Source of the DNA: Chloroflexota bacterium | GTDB taxonomy: Bacteria > Chloroflexota > Anaerolineae > Anaerolineales > Villigracilaceae | Direction of reading: 5' to 3' | NCBI GenBank assembly: GCA_023459215.1 | Contig: JAEWVF010000105.1 | Location: 1-64,000 of the forward strand | Length of the DNA stretch: 64,000 nt | Shown: piece by piece, positions 27,906-35,920 of the stretch | Layout: every line of letters begins with the position of its first letter | Numbering within the stretch: the first letter of the stretch is position 1 | Translations under genes and position numbers: made by a program | The notes under the pieces: model-generated | What the model saw: the letters and a program-made list of their open reading frames with translations, nothing else | Told to the model about the DNA's origin: nothing | Databases searched by the model: none

Positions 27906-29585
27906 ATGTCCTCACATTTTCCTGCCGAGCCTCCCGATCTGCCTGCGGCCTATGCCGGGCGCTGGGTGGCGCTTGTCCGGGGACAGGTGGTTGCCCAGGG
28001 CGAGACCCGCGAGGCGGCTTTCCTGGCGGCCCGCGCGGTGCGTCCCAAAGAACCACTGGATGTGGTTTACATGTCTGAAACCCTGGCTATTTTCCACTCT
28101 CCCTTGATGCTGTTGTTGCGTCAACAACTGCCTGCCGACCAGGTGCTTTACCTGGTTGGCGGCGCGGTGCGTGATGCGATTCTTGGGCGCGAAGTTCACG
28201 ACCTTGATTTTGCTGTCCCGCAGAATGCCCTGAAACTTTCTAGAACCCTGGCCGACAAACTTTCAGCGGCCTTTTATCCGCTGGATGTCGAAAACGACAC
28301 GGCCCGCCTGGTTATCATCCATGCGGACGGGCATCGTGACATCCTCGACTTTGCCGGTTTCCGCGGTGGGAGCCTCGAAGACGACCTGCGCGGACGCGAT
28401 TTTACGCTGAATGCGATTGCTCTCGACCTGCGCAGCGGTGAAATTCGCGACCCGCTTGGCGGCCTGGTTGATCTGCGCGCCAAGCGCCTGCGCGCTTGTT
28501 CCGCAACATCCATGAGCGACGACCCGGTCCGCATCCTGCGCGCTGTGCGCCAGGCGGCCTCCTACGGTCTGAGCATTGACAAAACCACTCGCGAGTGGAT
28601 GAAAGCCGCCGTCCCTGGCCTGGACAACGTTTCCGCCGAACGCAGCCGCGATGAAATCCTGAAAATCCTGGCTGGCCCGCGGCCTGATACCGCCCTGCGC
28701 GCCCTCGATCTGCTCGGCGTCCTGCCGCATATCCTGCCCGAACTGGCCGCGATGAAGGGTGTCACCCAATCGTCGCCGCATGTGCAGGATGTCTGGTCGC
28801 ATACCCTCTCGGTTTTGCGCCATCTCGAAGACATCCTTGACCTGCTCGCCCCACAGTACAACGAAGAAAAATCCAACGCCGACTTGTATAATGGCCTGCT
28901 GGTGCTCAAGCTGGGACGTTACCGCACCCAACTGGGCGAACACCTCGCCCAAAAACTCAACACCGACCGGCCCATGCGCGCCCTGCTCTTCCTGGCCGCG
29001 CTCTACCATGACGCCGAAAAGCCCTCCACTCGCACGGTTGAAGAGAGCGGACGCATTCGCTTCTTTAGCCACGAAGACAAAGGCGCGCAAACCGTGCTGC
29101 GCCGCGCCATTGCCCTGCGCCTGAGCAACGATGAAATGGATCGCCTGAAACTGATTGTTGCCAACCACATGCGTGTCCATGCCCACACCGACCGCCTGCG
29201 CAAGGGCCAGCCCATCAGTCGCAAGGCCATCTATCGCTTTTTCCGCGATACCGGCCCGGCAGGCATCGATGTGATCCTGCATTCCCTGGCCGACCTGCGC
29301 GCCACGTATGAAACCACTTTGCCGCAAGAGCACTGGGCCGCCGAACTCGACATCTGCCGCGCCCTGCTCGAAGCTTATTTCGAAACCCCAGAACAGGTTG
29401 TCCACCCGCCGCAACTGCTTAACGGGGATGACCTGATGGCTGAATTCAGCCTGAAACCGGGCCGCCAGATCGGCCAACTGCTCGAAGCCATCCGCGAGAG
29501 TCAGGCTGAAGGCAACCTCTCCAGCCGCGAAGAAGCCCTGGCTTTTGCCCGCGAATGGCTGAATAACAAGGCCAACAAGCCCTGA
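27906..29585 (+). CDS. CCA-adding tRNA nucleotidyltransferase with HD-type domain and an N-terminal DUF5678-like module
   Basis: 559 aa. Residues about 12-55 (GRWVALVRGQVVAQGETREAAF-type, beginning GRWVAL) look like a small DUF5678-type module. The nucleotidyltransferase head has YLVGGAVRDAILGREVHDLDF with G-G and D-x-D, then RDFTLNAIALDL and DDPVRILRAVR. A C-terminal HD-like region contains YHDAEKPSTR and a second metal-binding segment. It adds or repairs tRNA 3' CCA, or acts on poly(A). The ATG at 27906 was chosen over a TTG located inside the palindromic repeat. Confidence 0.88.
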   Translation: MSSHFPAEPPDLPAAYAGRWVALVRGQVVAQGETREAAFLAARAVRPKEPLDVVYMSETLAIFHSPLMLLLRQQLPADQVLYLVGGAVRDAILGREVHDLDFAVPQNALKLSRTLADKLSAAFYPLDVENDTARLVIIHADGHRDILDFAGFRGGSLEDDLRGRDFTLNAIALDLRSGEIRDPLGGLVDLRAKRLRACSATSMSDDPVRILRAVRQAASYGLSIDKTTREWMKAAVPGLDNVSAERSRDEILKILAGPRPDTALRALDLLGVLPHILPELAAMKGVTQSSPHVQDVWSHTLSVLRHLEDILDLLAPQYNEEKSNADLYNGLLVLKLGRYRTQLGEHLAQKLNTDRPMRALLFLAALYHDAEKPSTRTVEESGRIRFFSHEDKGAQTVLRRAIALRLSNDEMDRLKLIVANHMRVHAHTDRLRKGQPISRKAIYRFFRDTGPAGIDVILHSLADLRATYETTLPQEHWAAELDICRALLEAYFETPEQVVHPPQLLNGDDLMAEFSLKPGRQIGQLLEAIRESQAEGNLSSREEALAFAREWLNNKANKP

Positions 29586-29592
29586 GTGGAGT

Positions 29593-29703
29593 GCTGAGCG
29601 ATAGCGAAGCGCGCAGTCGAAGGGCGATTCCAGCAGAAAATGTCCTTCGACTACAGCCCTTCATTTTCACTCAGGGCCTCCGCTCAGGACAACTACTCAG
29701 GAC
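29593..29703. repeat. Dispersed-repeat cluster of the CCTTCGACTGCGCTCAGGAC family
   Basis: Both orientations of the element are seen: GTCGAAGGGCG on the left, CCTTCGACTACAG in the centre, CACTCAGGGCCTCCGCTCAGGACA and CTCAGGACGG on the right. It fills the gap between the CCA-enzyme gene and the hydrolase gene. Members of the same family occur at 40660-40810, 57719-57744, 59578-59600 and 60095-60190. Confidence 0.7.
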
Positions 29704-29712
29704 GGTAAAACC

Positions 29713-30450
29713 ATGAACTACATCCGCACCGGCTCCGGCCAACCGCTTGTGCTGCTGCACGGCTTCCCGCTCGATAACAGCATCTGGAATCCGCTCCTGC
29801 CGCACCTGGAAAGCCACTTCGACCTGATTTTGCCCGATTTGCCCGGATTGGGACGTTCGCTCCTGTTTACGGAAGACTGCCATTTAAGCGACATGGCCGC
29901 TGCCCTGACCGACCTCCTGCGCGGACTCGGGCTGCCCCGCGCCTTTCTCGCCGGGCACTCGATGGGCGGATATGTCGCTCTGGCCTTTGCCCGCCAGTCC
30001 CCTGAAATACTGCTCGGCCTGGGTTTAATTGCCACCCAGGCTTTGCCCGACACCCCTGAGCGCCAGGCCGCCCGCCAGCAGACTGCCGCCGAAGTTGCCG
30101 CGAAAGGCCCCGGCGTGGTCGCGGACGCGATGGCCGCCAAACTGTCGGCAAATCCGGCCCACGAAGCGCTCCTGCGCGAACTCATTCTGCGCCAGCCTGT
30201 GCCCGGCATCGTCAATGCCCTGAAAGCCATGGCCGCCCGTCCCGATTCAACCGACCTGCTTCCTGGTTTGACTTGCCCCGTTGGTATCGTTCACGGCCTT
30301 GCGGACGCGCTCATCCCGCCCGAACGCGCCCGCGAGATGAAATCCTTGTTGCCGAAGGCCTCCCTGACCGAATTGCCCGGCGTTGGCCACATGCCAATGC
30401 TTGAAGCCCCGGCTGAGACGGCCCAGGCCCTGCAAGCGCTGGCGTCCTGA
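29713..30450 (+). CDS. Alpha/beta-fold hydrolase
   Basis: 245 aa. Oxyanion HGFPLDNSIW at 19-28, nucleophile elbow GHSMGGYVAL near residue 80, acid Asp in HGLADALIP and catalytic His in GVGHMPMLE. This is the BioH/MenH/esterase-type layout; the substrate is unknown. No convincing Shine-Dalgarno is present. Confidence 0.88.
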   Translation: MNYIRTGSGQPLVLLHGFPLDNSIWNPLLPHLESHFDLILPDLPGLGRSLLFTEDCHLSDMAAALTDLLRGLGLPRAFLAGHSMGGYVALAFARQSPEILLGLGLIATQALPDTPERQAARQQTAAEVAAKGPGVVADAMAAKLSANPAHEALLRELILRQPVPGIVNALKAMAARPDSTDLLPGLTCPVGIVHGLADALIPPERAREMKSLLPKASLTELPGVGHMPMLEAPAETAQALQALAS

Positions 30451-30530
30451 TTTTGACTTGACACACCTCCTCCGGCGTGATAACCTTGCCCGGCTGGAAA
30501 CAGCCAAAATTTCATGCAGGAGAAAGAAAA

Positions 30531-30743
30531 ATGTCTGAACGTATTGTTGGAACCGTCAAGTGGTTCAATGCCACCAAGGGCTATGGTTTTATCGGGCGCG
30601 ATGGCGGCGAGGATGTCTTTGTCCATTTCTCGGCCATCCAGATGGAAGGCTACAAACGTCTCGAACCGGAACAGAAGGTTGAGTTTTCGGTGGAGCAGGG
30701 GCCGCGCGGCTTGCAGGCGGCGAATGTGACCCTGGCTTCGTAA
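30531..30743 (+). CDS. Cold-shock protein (CspA family)
   Basis: 70 aa, a single cold-shock OB fold. RNP1 KGYGFIGRD and RNP2 DVFVHFSAI are intact. Binds single-stranded RNA/DNA. AGGAGAAAG lies upstream; a TTGACA at 30458-30463 with a poor -10 about 15-17 bp later is the likely promoter. It is followed by a strong bidirectional terminator. Confidence 0.96.
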   Translation: MSERIVGTVKWFNATKGYGFIGRDGGEDVFVHFSAIQMEGYKRLEPEQKVEFSVEQGPRGLQAANVTLAS

Positions 30744-30772
30744 ATCTTGCGTAACCACGCACAAAAAAGTTT

Positions 30773-30803
30773 CCGGGCGGTTCATTTGAACCGCCCGGTT
30801 TTG
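30773..30803 (+). terminator. Bidirectional terminator between csp and dinB-type gene
   Basis: CCGGGCGGTTCA pairs perfectly with TGAACCGCCCGG over 12 bp, followed by TTTTGTTT on the plus strand. On the minus strand AAACTTTTTTGTGC follows, so the convergent DinB gene is served as well. Confidence 0.92.
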
Positions 30804-30804
30804 T

Positions 30805-31323
30805 TTATCTTCTTGCCCCATATAAAAAGCGGGCGTAGCCGATTTCGGCAGCGTTTTTGGTCAACTCGATGTTGACCCAGGCCACCAAATCGCCCAAAGT
30901 TCGATCCTGGAAGGGCCAGCGGACGCGTTCGCTGGCGCGCAGGTCAGCCTCGCTGAGCGCCGCCAGGATTGTGCGCCACTCGGACTGTCGGGATTGGATG
31001 CGCGCGACAGCGGCTTCGGCGCTGCCCGCCCAGGTCACGTTTTGGCGGGTCAGGCTTTGATCGCCAAAGTTATGATTGATGGCCATCGACCACCATAAAT
31101 CGATGTGCCAGGTCAGCCAGGCGATGCTGGGCGGGCCGAGATCGTAGCCTTCGCTTTCGGGCCAGTCGGCATACCACAGGCCGGCTGCATCCCGCTGGAC
31201 GTGTAATCCTTTGGAAGCGGGTCTCCACAAGCATTCATCGTCTGTCAGGGTTTCGAGATGGTAGCTGGTCAGCTTCCAGGCGGTCTCAAATTGGCGGGTC
31301 AGGTAATTGAGATTGGAGGTCAT
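30805..31323 (-). CDS. DinB superfamily protein
   Basis: 172 aa. Helical-bundle DinB/DUF664 pattern: N-terminal YLTRQFETAWKLTSYHLETLTDDECLW, a central AWLTWHIDLWWSMAI carrying the metal-binding His, and a C-terminal LGDLVAWVNIELTKNAAEIGY with a weaker third ligand. These proteins are putative metal-dependent thiol transferases or damage-inducible proteins. The start codon is 6 nt after GATAAT with TGC before it, implying a leaderless transcript. Confidence 0.8.
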   Translation of the reverse strand: MTSNLNYLTRQFETAWKLTSYHLETLTDDECLWRPASKGLHVQRDAAGLWYADWPESEGYDLGPPSIAWLTWHIDLWWSMAINHNFGDQSLTRQNVTWAGSAEAAVARIQSRQSEWRTILAALSEADLRASERVRWPFQDRTLGDLVAWVNIELTKNAAEIGYARFLYGARR

Positions 31324-31329
31324 ACCCGT

Positions 31330-31338
31330 ATTATCGCA
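31330..31338 (-). promoter_or_regulatory. Extended -10 promoter of the dinB-type gene, leaderless
   Basis: Minus-strand TGCGATAAT (TGn plus GATAAT) ends 6 nt before the ATG, the intervening bases being ACGGGT. It overlaps the stop codon of the upstream membrane-protein gene, so the DinB gene has its own promoter despite lying only 7 bp from the operon. Confidence 0.65.
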
Positions 31339-31936
31339 GATTATTGGCTGGCCGGTAGGGTTCTTCGCGCAGCAAGTGACTGACCAGCAGCTTGAGCAGG
31401 AAGACCGGGATGAACCACTCCAGACCGGGGATGGTTGAGTCAGCGTATAGCCAAAGCAAAAGGCCAATTGCGAACAGTGTAAAAGCCAGCGGGCGTTGCA
31501 AGTAGAGCGGCATCGCCAGAATCAGCGCGCTGGCGGTCATCAGGAAGGCGAACCAGGCCAGGGCCCAGGCCCAATCCCCTGTGCGGAAGAGCCAGCCCAC
31601 CAGCCCAAGATGGACGCCGTGTACGGCGATGAAGGTCAAGTGTTGGCGCAATCCCTGGCCGGGACGGTGATACCAGCGTTTGGCGCTCGAAGTGGCGTTG
31701 GTCACCACCCCGCCTGCCAGATCGAAGGCCAGCAGGACGGCCACGGCCACTTGCCAGCCATTCCAGCCGAGCGGCTGGAGCAGCGCGTAAGCCAACATCC
31801 CCAGGCCGCCAGCCAGCGAGACAATCCACTCAAGGGCCAGTTCGGCGCGGGTTGTGCCGGGACCGAGAAAGGTGTCGATTTCCTTACGCCAACCGGGTCG
31901 CGGCGGCGGATAGTTCCAATCGATATTGGGATTCAT
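31331..31936 (-). CDS. Polytopic membrane protein, unknown function
   Basis: 201 aa with about five membrane helices after a hydrophilic N-terminus of about 35 residues (MNPNIDWNYPPPRPGWRK). A conserved-looking segment AFDLAGGVVTNATSSAKRWYHR lies between helices 2 and 3; its Asp, Asn and His residues could be functional. Family not recognised. It overlaps the upstream GNAT gene by 4 bp and ends the TetR-headed operon. Confidence 0.7.
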   Translation of the reverse strand: MNPNIDWNYPPPRPGWRKEIDTFLGPGTTRAELALEWIVSLAGGLGMLAYALLQPLGWNGWQVAVAVLLAFDLAGGVVTNATSSAKRWYHRPGQGLRQHLTFIAVHGVHLGLVGWLFRTGDWAWALAWFAFLMTASALILAMPLYLQRPLAFTLFAIGLLLWLYADSTIPGLEWFIPVFLLKLLVSHLLREEPYRPANNLR

Positions 31937-32517
31937 AGGGGTTTTACCATGACATAATCTTTTGCGAACCCGAGCCAGCGGCTGGTGATCGGGTAGGAAT
32001 GGGTTTCTACCGTGCTGAAACCAAAGGTTTCGTAGAGTTTTTTCGCGCGCGGGTTGGTGTCGACTACTTCAAGGCGAACTGCGCTGAAGCCAGCCTGGCG
32101 GGCCTTTTCAATAATTGCATTCAGCAGGCGCGATCCCAATCCCTGGCCGCGTGTAGAAGCATCTACGGCGATCGCAGCGATACGCAGATGATTCGGGGGA
32201 CAGTGCGCGCCTGCGCTGAACATGTTAAGCACAGCCCAGGCGTACAATCCGTGCAGGCGGCCGAGTTGCGCCTGGCAGTCGGGCAAACTCACTTGTGAGA
32301 AAATCTTGTCCCGGTTGTGCAGGCCGGCCAGGCCGAGCAGTTGATCATCTTTCAGCGCACCAATGGCCATGTCGAGGTTGAACCCTGCGGCCAGGATGCG
32401 TTCGACGCTGGCCGGTTTGCCCACCAGCGGCTGGAGTTTGCGGCGAAAGGCCTCGTAATAGATTTCTCCGGCGCGCTGACGGTGATTTTCGATGATCGTA
32501 TCTGTGATTTGGATCAT
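31933..32517 (-). CDS. GNAT family N-acetyltransferase (distal copy)
   Basis: 194 aa. Acetyl-CoA site IAAIAVDASTRGQGLGSRLLNAIIEKA near residue 118 (R/Q-x-x-G-x-G/A in RGQGLGS), and LEVVDTNPRAKKLYETFGF near the C-terminus. Preceded by about 90 residues starting with a helix HRQRAGEIYYEAFRRKLQPL that is also present in the other GNAT of this operon (33705-34292), so the two are paralogues. Its ATG overlaps the DUF418 stop (ATGA). Confidence 0.88.
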   Translation of the reverse strand: MIQITDTIIENHRQRAGEIYYEAFRRKLQPLVGKPASVERILAAGFNLDMAIGALKDDQLLGLAGLHNRDKIFSQVSLPDCQAQLGRLHGLYAWAVLNMFSAGAHCPPNHLRIAAIAVDASTRGQGLGSRLLNAIIEKARQAGFSAVRLEVVDTNPRAKKLYETFGFSTVETHSYPITSRWLGFAKDYVMVKPL

Positions 32518-33692
32518 GGTTTTGCCAGGAGGAAAGGCTGTTTCTGTCCGTAGGTTAACGAGCGCCAGAGCCATTCGAGCGGGCCAAACTGGAATTTGCC
32601 CAGCCACCAGTTGCTGAGCGGAATCTGGCACAGGTAAATTGTCAGGGTGATGCCCCACAGCCCTGCCGGGCCGACTTTTTCATAGAGGCCGAGGCCGTAG
32701 CCGTTAAAAATCAGTGAACACAGGACAGATTGCAGCACATAGTTGCTGAGTGCCATGCGCCCAACCTTGCCGATTGGGGCGAGGAACCTGGCCCCCAACT
32801 CCTTCAGCGAGAGCAGCGAGATGCTGCTGATGTACACCGCAGCCAGGGCAGGAGCGCCGACCGTGAATCCGAGGGATGCCAGCCAGGAGTTTGAAGCAAA
32901 AACGAACAAGGCGTTAAATCCCAGACCGACCAGCAAGCCCCACAGGATGATTTTCCTGAGCATGGGCTGATTCTCAGGCAGGTGTTCGAAAAACTTCATC
33001 CGCCCGGCCAGCAGGCCAAGCAGGAAGAGCGCCATCACGGTGCCGCCCTGGGCAATGGCGATAACGATGAACGATATGACCCCGGCAAAAGCCTGAAAGA
33101 TAGCCACAGACAGGAAGGAATCGCTGCTGTAGACCTGGCGGGCCATGCCGACTACATCCATACCAGGAATTTCCCCTCCGCCATCATGCGGGCCGCCCGC
33201 CCCACCCAGGATTAGGAAGCCAAGCATCAGGAAAATCCCCGCCCAGATGGCCAGTGTCCGGTTCGAGCGATTGCGGAAGGCCAGCAGGGCAAACCCGAGC
33301 AGGGCATACAGGCGCAGGATGTCACCAATCCAGAAGAGCAGGGTATGCAGCAATCCCAGCCCGAAAAGCACCCACAGGCGGCGCGGATAGAAAGTACGCA
33401 CATCCCTGCCCCTGGCCTCGGCCCGTGCCAACTGGACCGAAAATCCCAGCCCGAACAGGAAGGAGAAAATGGTGTAGAACTTGCCCTCGGCGAGGAAGAG
33501 CATGAGCGTTTCAGCCAGATGATCGAACCATTCCCATTGCGGGGCAACATAGCCCGGAAAGAAGGCTGGGCTGGCAAAGCCGCCGATATTGACCGCCAAA
33601 ATGCCGAAGACGGCGAACCCGCGCAGGATATCGAGAATGTGAATCCGTTCGGTTTGGGCGACTGGGCGCATCGTGGGGGCAGCGCTGTTCAT
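32514..33692 (-). CDS. DUF418 domain membrane protein
   Basis: 392 aa with about ten membrane helices. N-terminal RIHILDILRGFAVFGILAVNIGGF is the acyltransferase-3/heparan-acetyltransferase-like start typical of this family. The C-terminal DUF418 domain contains KVGRMALSNYVLQSVLCSLIFNGYGLGL and ends in GPLEWLWRSLTYGQ. It may modify or transport acyl groups at the membrane; function is unproven. It lies between two GNATs in an operon under TetR control. Confidence 0.88.
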   Translation of the reverse strand: MNSAAPTMRPVAQTERIHILDILRGFAVFGILAVNIGGFASPAFFPGYVAPQWEWFDHLAETLMLFLAEGKFYTIFSFLFGLGFSVQLARAEARGRDVRTFYPRRLWVLFGLGLLHTLLFWIGDILRLYALLGFALLAFRNRSNRTLAIWAGIFLMLGFLILGGAGGPHDGGGEIPGMDVVGMARQVYSSDSFLSVAIFQAFAGVISFIVIAIAQGGTVMALFLLGLLAGRMKFFEHLPENQPMLRKIILWGLLVGLGFNALFVFASNSWLASLGFTVGAPALAAVYISSISLLSLKELGARFLAPIGKVGRMALSNYVLQSVLCSLIFNGYGLGLYEKVGPAGLWGITLTIYLCQIPLSNWWLGKFQFGPLEWLWRSLTYGQKQPFLLAKP

Positions 33693-33704
33693 GATTCTCT
33701 TCCG

Positions 33705-34292
33705 CTATACGTTTTTGCTAAAGGTGTTGAATTGGTTGATGCCGAACAGTTTCAGGTAGGGTCTGTTTTGGGTGGCTGTATTGATGAAACCCAGCCGCTG
33801 GCAGAGTTGTTTCAGCGCCGGGGCCGTGTTGGGCACCTGGATGTGGACCGCTTCCAGGCCGTGTTTGCTGGCAAAATCGACCGCGGCGTTCAACAGCCAG
33901 GTGCCGATCCCCTGACCCTGCCATTCCGGGCTGACGGCAATGCCTGAGATATAAAGCTGGTCTGGCGGGCAGGGTTGTTCGAGCAGGGCCGCCTGGCGGT
34001 AGCGGATGCGTCCCAAAATCCAGCCGAAACGCGAGATAAATAACGGCAGTTGCGGTTGGATGAAGCGCTGACTGTTGTATTGCAACCCGGCCAACCCGAT
34101 AATTTGTCCATCCTGGCAGGCGGTCAGCACCGATTTTGGGTTGATTAATTGGCGCAGCAGGGCAACCGCGCGGTTGTCCGCGCCCAGGATTGGGCTGATC
34201 TGGCGGCGGAAGGCATCGAAATAAAGTTGGGCCGCGTGCTGAAGTTGGGTTTGGCGCAAGCCGTGACGCAGTTGGATGGGAATCAGGTTCAT
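33705..34292 (-). CDS. GNAT family N-acetyltransferase (proximal copy)
   Basis: 195 aa. Acetyl-CoA loop ISGIAVSPEWQGQGIGTWLLNAAVDFA has the Q-G-Q-G-I-G motif, and NTAPALKQLCQRLGF is the C-terminal GNAT segment. The first 40 residues (QLQHAAQLYFDAFRRQISPIL) align with those of the GNAT at 31933-32517, so one operon carries two GNAT paralogues sharing this N-terminal helix. It begins 2 bp after the tetR stop. Confidence 0.88.
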   Translation of the reverse strand: MNLIPIQLRHGLRQTQLQHAAQLYFDAFRRQISPILGADNRAVALLRQLINPKSVLTACQDGQIIGLAGLQYNSQRFIQPQLPLFISRFGWILGRIRYRQAALLEQPCPPDQLYISGIAVSPEWQGQGIGTWLLNAAVDFASKHGLEAVHIQVPNTAPALKQLCQRLGFINTATQNRPYLKLFGINQFNTFSKNV

Positions 34293-34294
34293 GG

Positions 34295-34897
34295 TCAGTT
34301 TTCCTTTGTTGTCAGTCCGAGCAGGATAAGTTCCGCAGCAGATTGGAAAGAGCGTTTCCAGTCAACTCCCTGCGGATCAGCGGTTTTAATCAGGGAAAGT
34401 CCTTCTTCGAGGCCGATCAGGGCGTTGGCAACGGCGACTGGGTCAACGGCCCGGAATTCGCCGCGGGTAACGCCTTGCTCGATCAATTGCAGCAGCGCCT
34501 GACGGTAATGGGCCAGATATTGTTGAACAAATCCGCGCACGACCGGATCGTGGGCCGCCTCGCCGTAAAACTCAATGCCAATGGTGTTCAGCCAGGCCAT
34601 CTCGTTATAGTTTTCTACGTAAGCGGAGATGAAAGATTTCAGCCGTTCGCCGGCGTTCGTTTGCGTATTCACGAGGAGATTCAAATCGTCCAGGTCGCTT
34701 TTGAAAACATCCTCCAGAATGGCCAGTACCACATCATCTTTGCCCTTGAAATACCAGTACACGCCGCCAATGCTCAACCCGGCCTCGCGGGCAATTTCGG
34801 GCATGGTTGCTTTGCGGTAGCCTTTGCGCTGGAAAACTTTCACAGCGGCTGCAATGATTTGTGGGCGTCGTTCTTCGCGGACATCAGGGCGGGGCAT
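34295..34897 (-). CDS. TetR/AcrR family transcriptional regulator
   Basis: 200 aa. N-terminal helix-turn-helix: IIAAAVKVFQRKGYRKATMPEIAREAGLSIGGVYWYFKGKDDVVLAI (core T-M-P-E-I-A-R-E-A-G-L-S at residues 31-42), then a helical ligand-binding domain with FYGEAAHDPVVRGFVQQYLAHYRQALLQLIEQG. First gene of the operon tetR-GNAT-DUF418-GNAT-membrane protein. A palindromic operator over its own promoter strongly suggests negative autoregulation with release by an unknown ligand. Confidence 0.93.
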   Translation of the reverse strand: MPRPDVREERRPQIIAAAVKVFQRKGYRKATMPEIAREAGLSIGGVYWYFKGKDDVVLAILEDVFKSDLDDLNLLVNTQTNAGERLKSFISAYVENYNEMAWLNTIGIEFYGEAAHDPVVRGFVQQYLAHYRQALLQLIEQGVTRGEFRAVDPVAVANALIGLEEGLSLIKTADPQGVDWKRSFQSAAELILLGLTTKEN

Positions 34898-34916
34898 GGG
34901 TTTCTCTGTTTTGTAA

Positions 34917-34940
34917 ATAACCGAATATTTATTCGGTTAT
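34917..34940. promoter_or_regulatory. TetR-type operator palindrome
   Basis: The half-sites ATAACCGAATA and TATTCGGTTAT are perfect inverted copies around a central TT (22 of 24 bases paired). The site overlaps the -10 box and the start point of the tetR promoter, where bound repressor would block polymerase. It is 40 bp upstream of the nadC -10, so an effect on nadC is possible but less likely. Confidence 0.85.
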
Positions 34941-34964
34941 AAGCCATCTTATGCCCTTTGTCAA
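34936..34964 (-). promoter_or_regulatory. Promoter of the tetR-GNAT-DUF418 operon
   Basis: On the minus strand: TTGACA (34959-34964), a 17-bp spacer and TATAAC (34936-34941). The -35 is consensus and the -10 has one mismatch. The -10 is inside the palindromic operator. Confidence 0.85.
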
Positions 34965-34980
34965 GCAGGTTTTGATTTTC

Positions 34981-34989
34981 TGGTATAAT
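34981..34989 (+). promoter_or_regulatory. Extended -10 promoter of the nadC-nadA-nadB operon
   Basis: TGGTATAAT is a perfect extended -10. The best -35 candidate, TTGTCA at 34958-34963, is 20 bp away and shares bases with the divergent tetR -35. A 24-nt leader and AAAGGAG (35007-35013) follow. Confidence 0.75.
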
Positions 34990-35019
34990 AGTGTAAAATA
35001 TACACCAAAGGAGTTGCCT

Positions 35020-35856
35020 TTGAATACCCTTCACCCTGATATTCTTGAAGCCATCCAGCGTGCCCTGCGCGAAGATATTGGCCCTGGCGATGCCACCAGC
35101 GAGAGCATCCTGCCCGCCGATGCCCGCATGAGTGGACAAATTATCGCCAAGCAGGATGGAATCATTGCCGGCCTGGATATGGCCGAAGCGGTTTGTCGCG
35201 CGGTGGACGCCCGGATTGAGTTTCGCCCCCTGGCCGGGGAGGGCAGCCGGGTCGGGAACCGTCAAATCGTCGCCGCGCTGAGCGGACCAGCCCGCAGCCT
35301 GCTGACCGCGGAACGGACCGCGCTCAACTTCCTGGGCCGCATGAGCGGCATCGCCAGCCTGACCCATCAGTTCGTCGAGGCCGTCGCCGGGACAAAGGCT
35401 GTCATCCTCGACACGCGTAAAACCGTCCCCGGCCTGCGCATGGCCGATAAGCTGGCCGTCCTGCGCGGCGGCGGGCAAAACCATCGCATTGGCCTGTACG
35501 ATATGATCCTGATCAAGGATAACCACATCGATTTTGCCGGTTCCATTACCGAGGCTGTAACCCGCGCCCGCGCTGCCGCCACCGGCCTGGAGATTGAAGT
35601 CGAAGCCCGCACGCTGGAGCATGTTCGCGAAGCCCTGGCGCTGGGCGTCGAGCGCATCCTGCTCGATAACATGAGCCTTGCGATGATGCGCGAAGCCGTT
35701 GAAATTAATGCCGGACGCGCCAAACTGGAAGCCAGCGGCAACGTTTCGCTCGAAACTGTCCGCTCAATTGCCGAAACCGGCGTTAATTACATCTCCAGCG
35801 GCGCGTTGACCCACTCGGCCAAGGTGTTTGATGTGTCGTTGGATTTTGTTCGATGA
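35020..35856 (+). CDS. nadC: Nicotinate-nucleotide pyrophosphorylase (carboxylating)
   Basis: 278 aa. RALREDIGPGDATSE, AERTALNFLGRMSGIAS, ILDTRKTVPGLR and KDNHIDFAGSI are all quinolinate phosphoribosyltransferase hallmarks. Converts quinolinate and PRPP to nicotinate mononucleotide. No ATG is available: AAAGGAG ends 6 nt before a TTG at 35020-35022, giving a normal-length protein. An upstream start at 34951 would lie in the promoter. First gene of the NAD de novo operon. Confidence 0.95.
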   Translation: MNTLHPDILEAIQRALREDIGPGDATSESILPADARMSGQIIAKQDGIIAGLDMAEAVCRAVDARIEFRPLAGEGSRVGNRQIVAALSGPARSLLTAERTALNFLGRMSGIASLTHQFVEAVAGTKAVILDTRKTVPGLRMADKLAVLRGGGQNHRIGLYDMILIKDNHIDFAGSITEAVTRARAAATGLEIEVEARTLEHVREALALGVERILLDNMSLAMMREAVEINAGRAKLEASGNVSLETVRSIAETGVNYISSGALTHSAKVFDVSLDFVR

Positions 35857-35860
35857 TTGC

Positions 35861-35889
35861 GTAGGGGCGCAGCATTGCTGCGCCCCTAC
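35861..35889. repeat. Short palindrome of the GTAGGGGCG family between nadC and nadA
   Basis: GTAGGGGCGCAGC and GCTGCGCCCCTAC form a perfect 13-bp stem with ATT as loop. A shorter, looser relative (GGGGCG ... CGCCCC) is at 14096-14115. REP-like elements like these are common in intergenic DNA; here it may tune the nadC/nadA mRNA. Confidence 0.75.
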
Positions 35890-35920
35890 ATGGATTTCAT
35901 ATTGGTAAAAGGAGCCAAAA

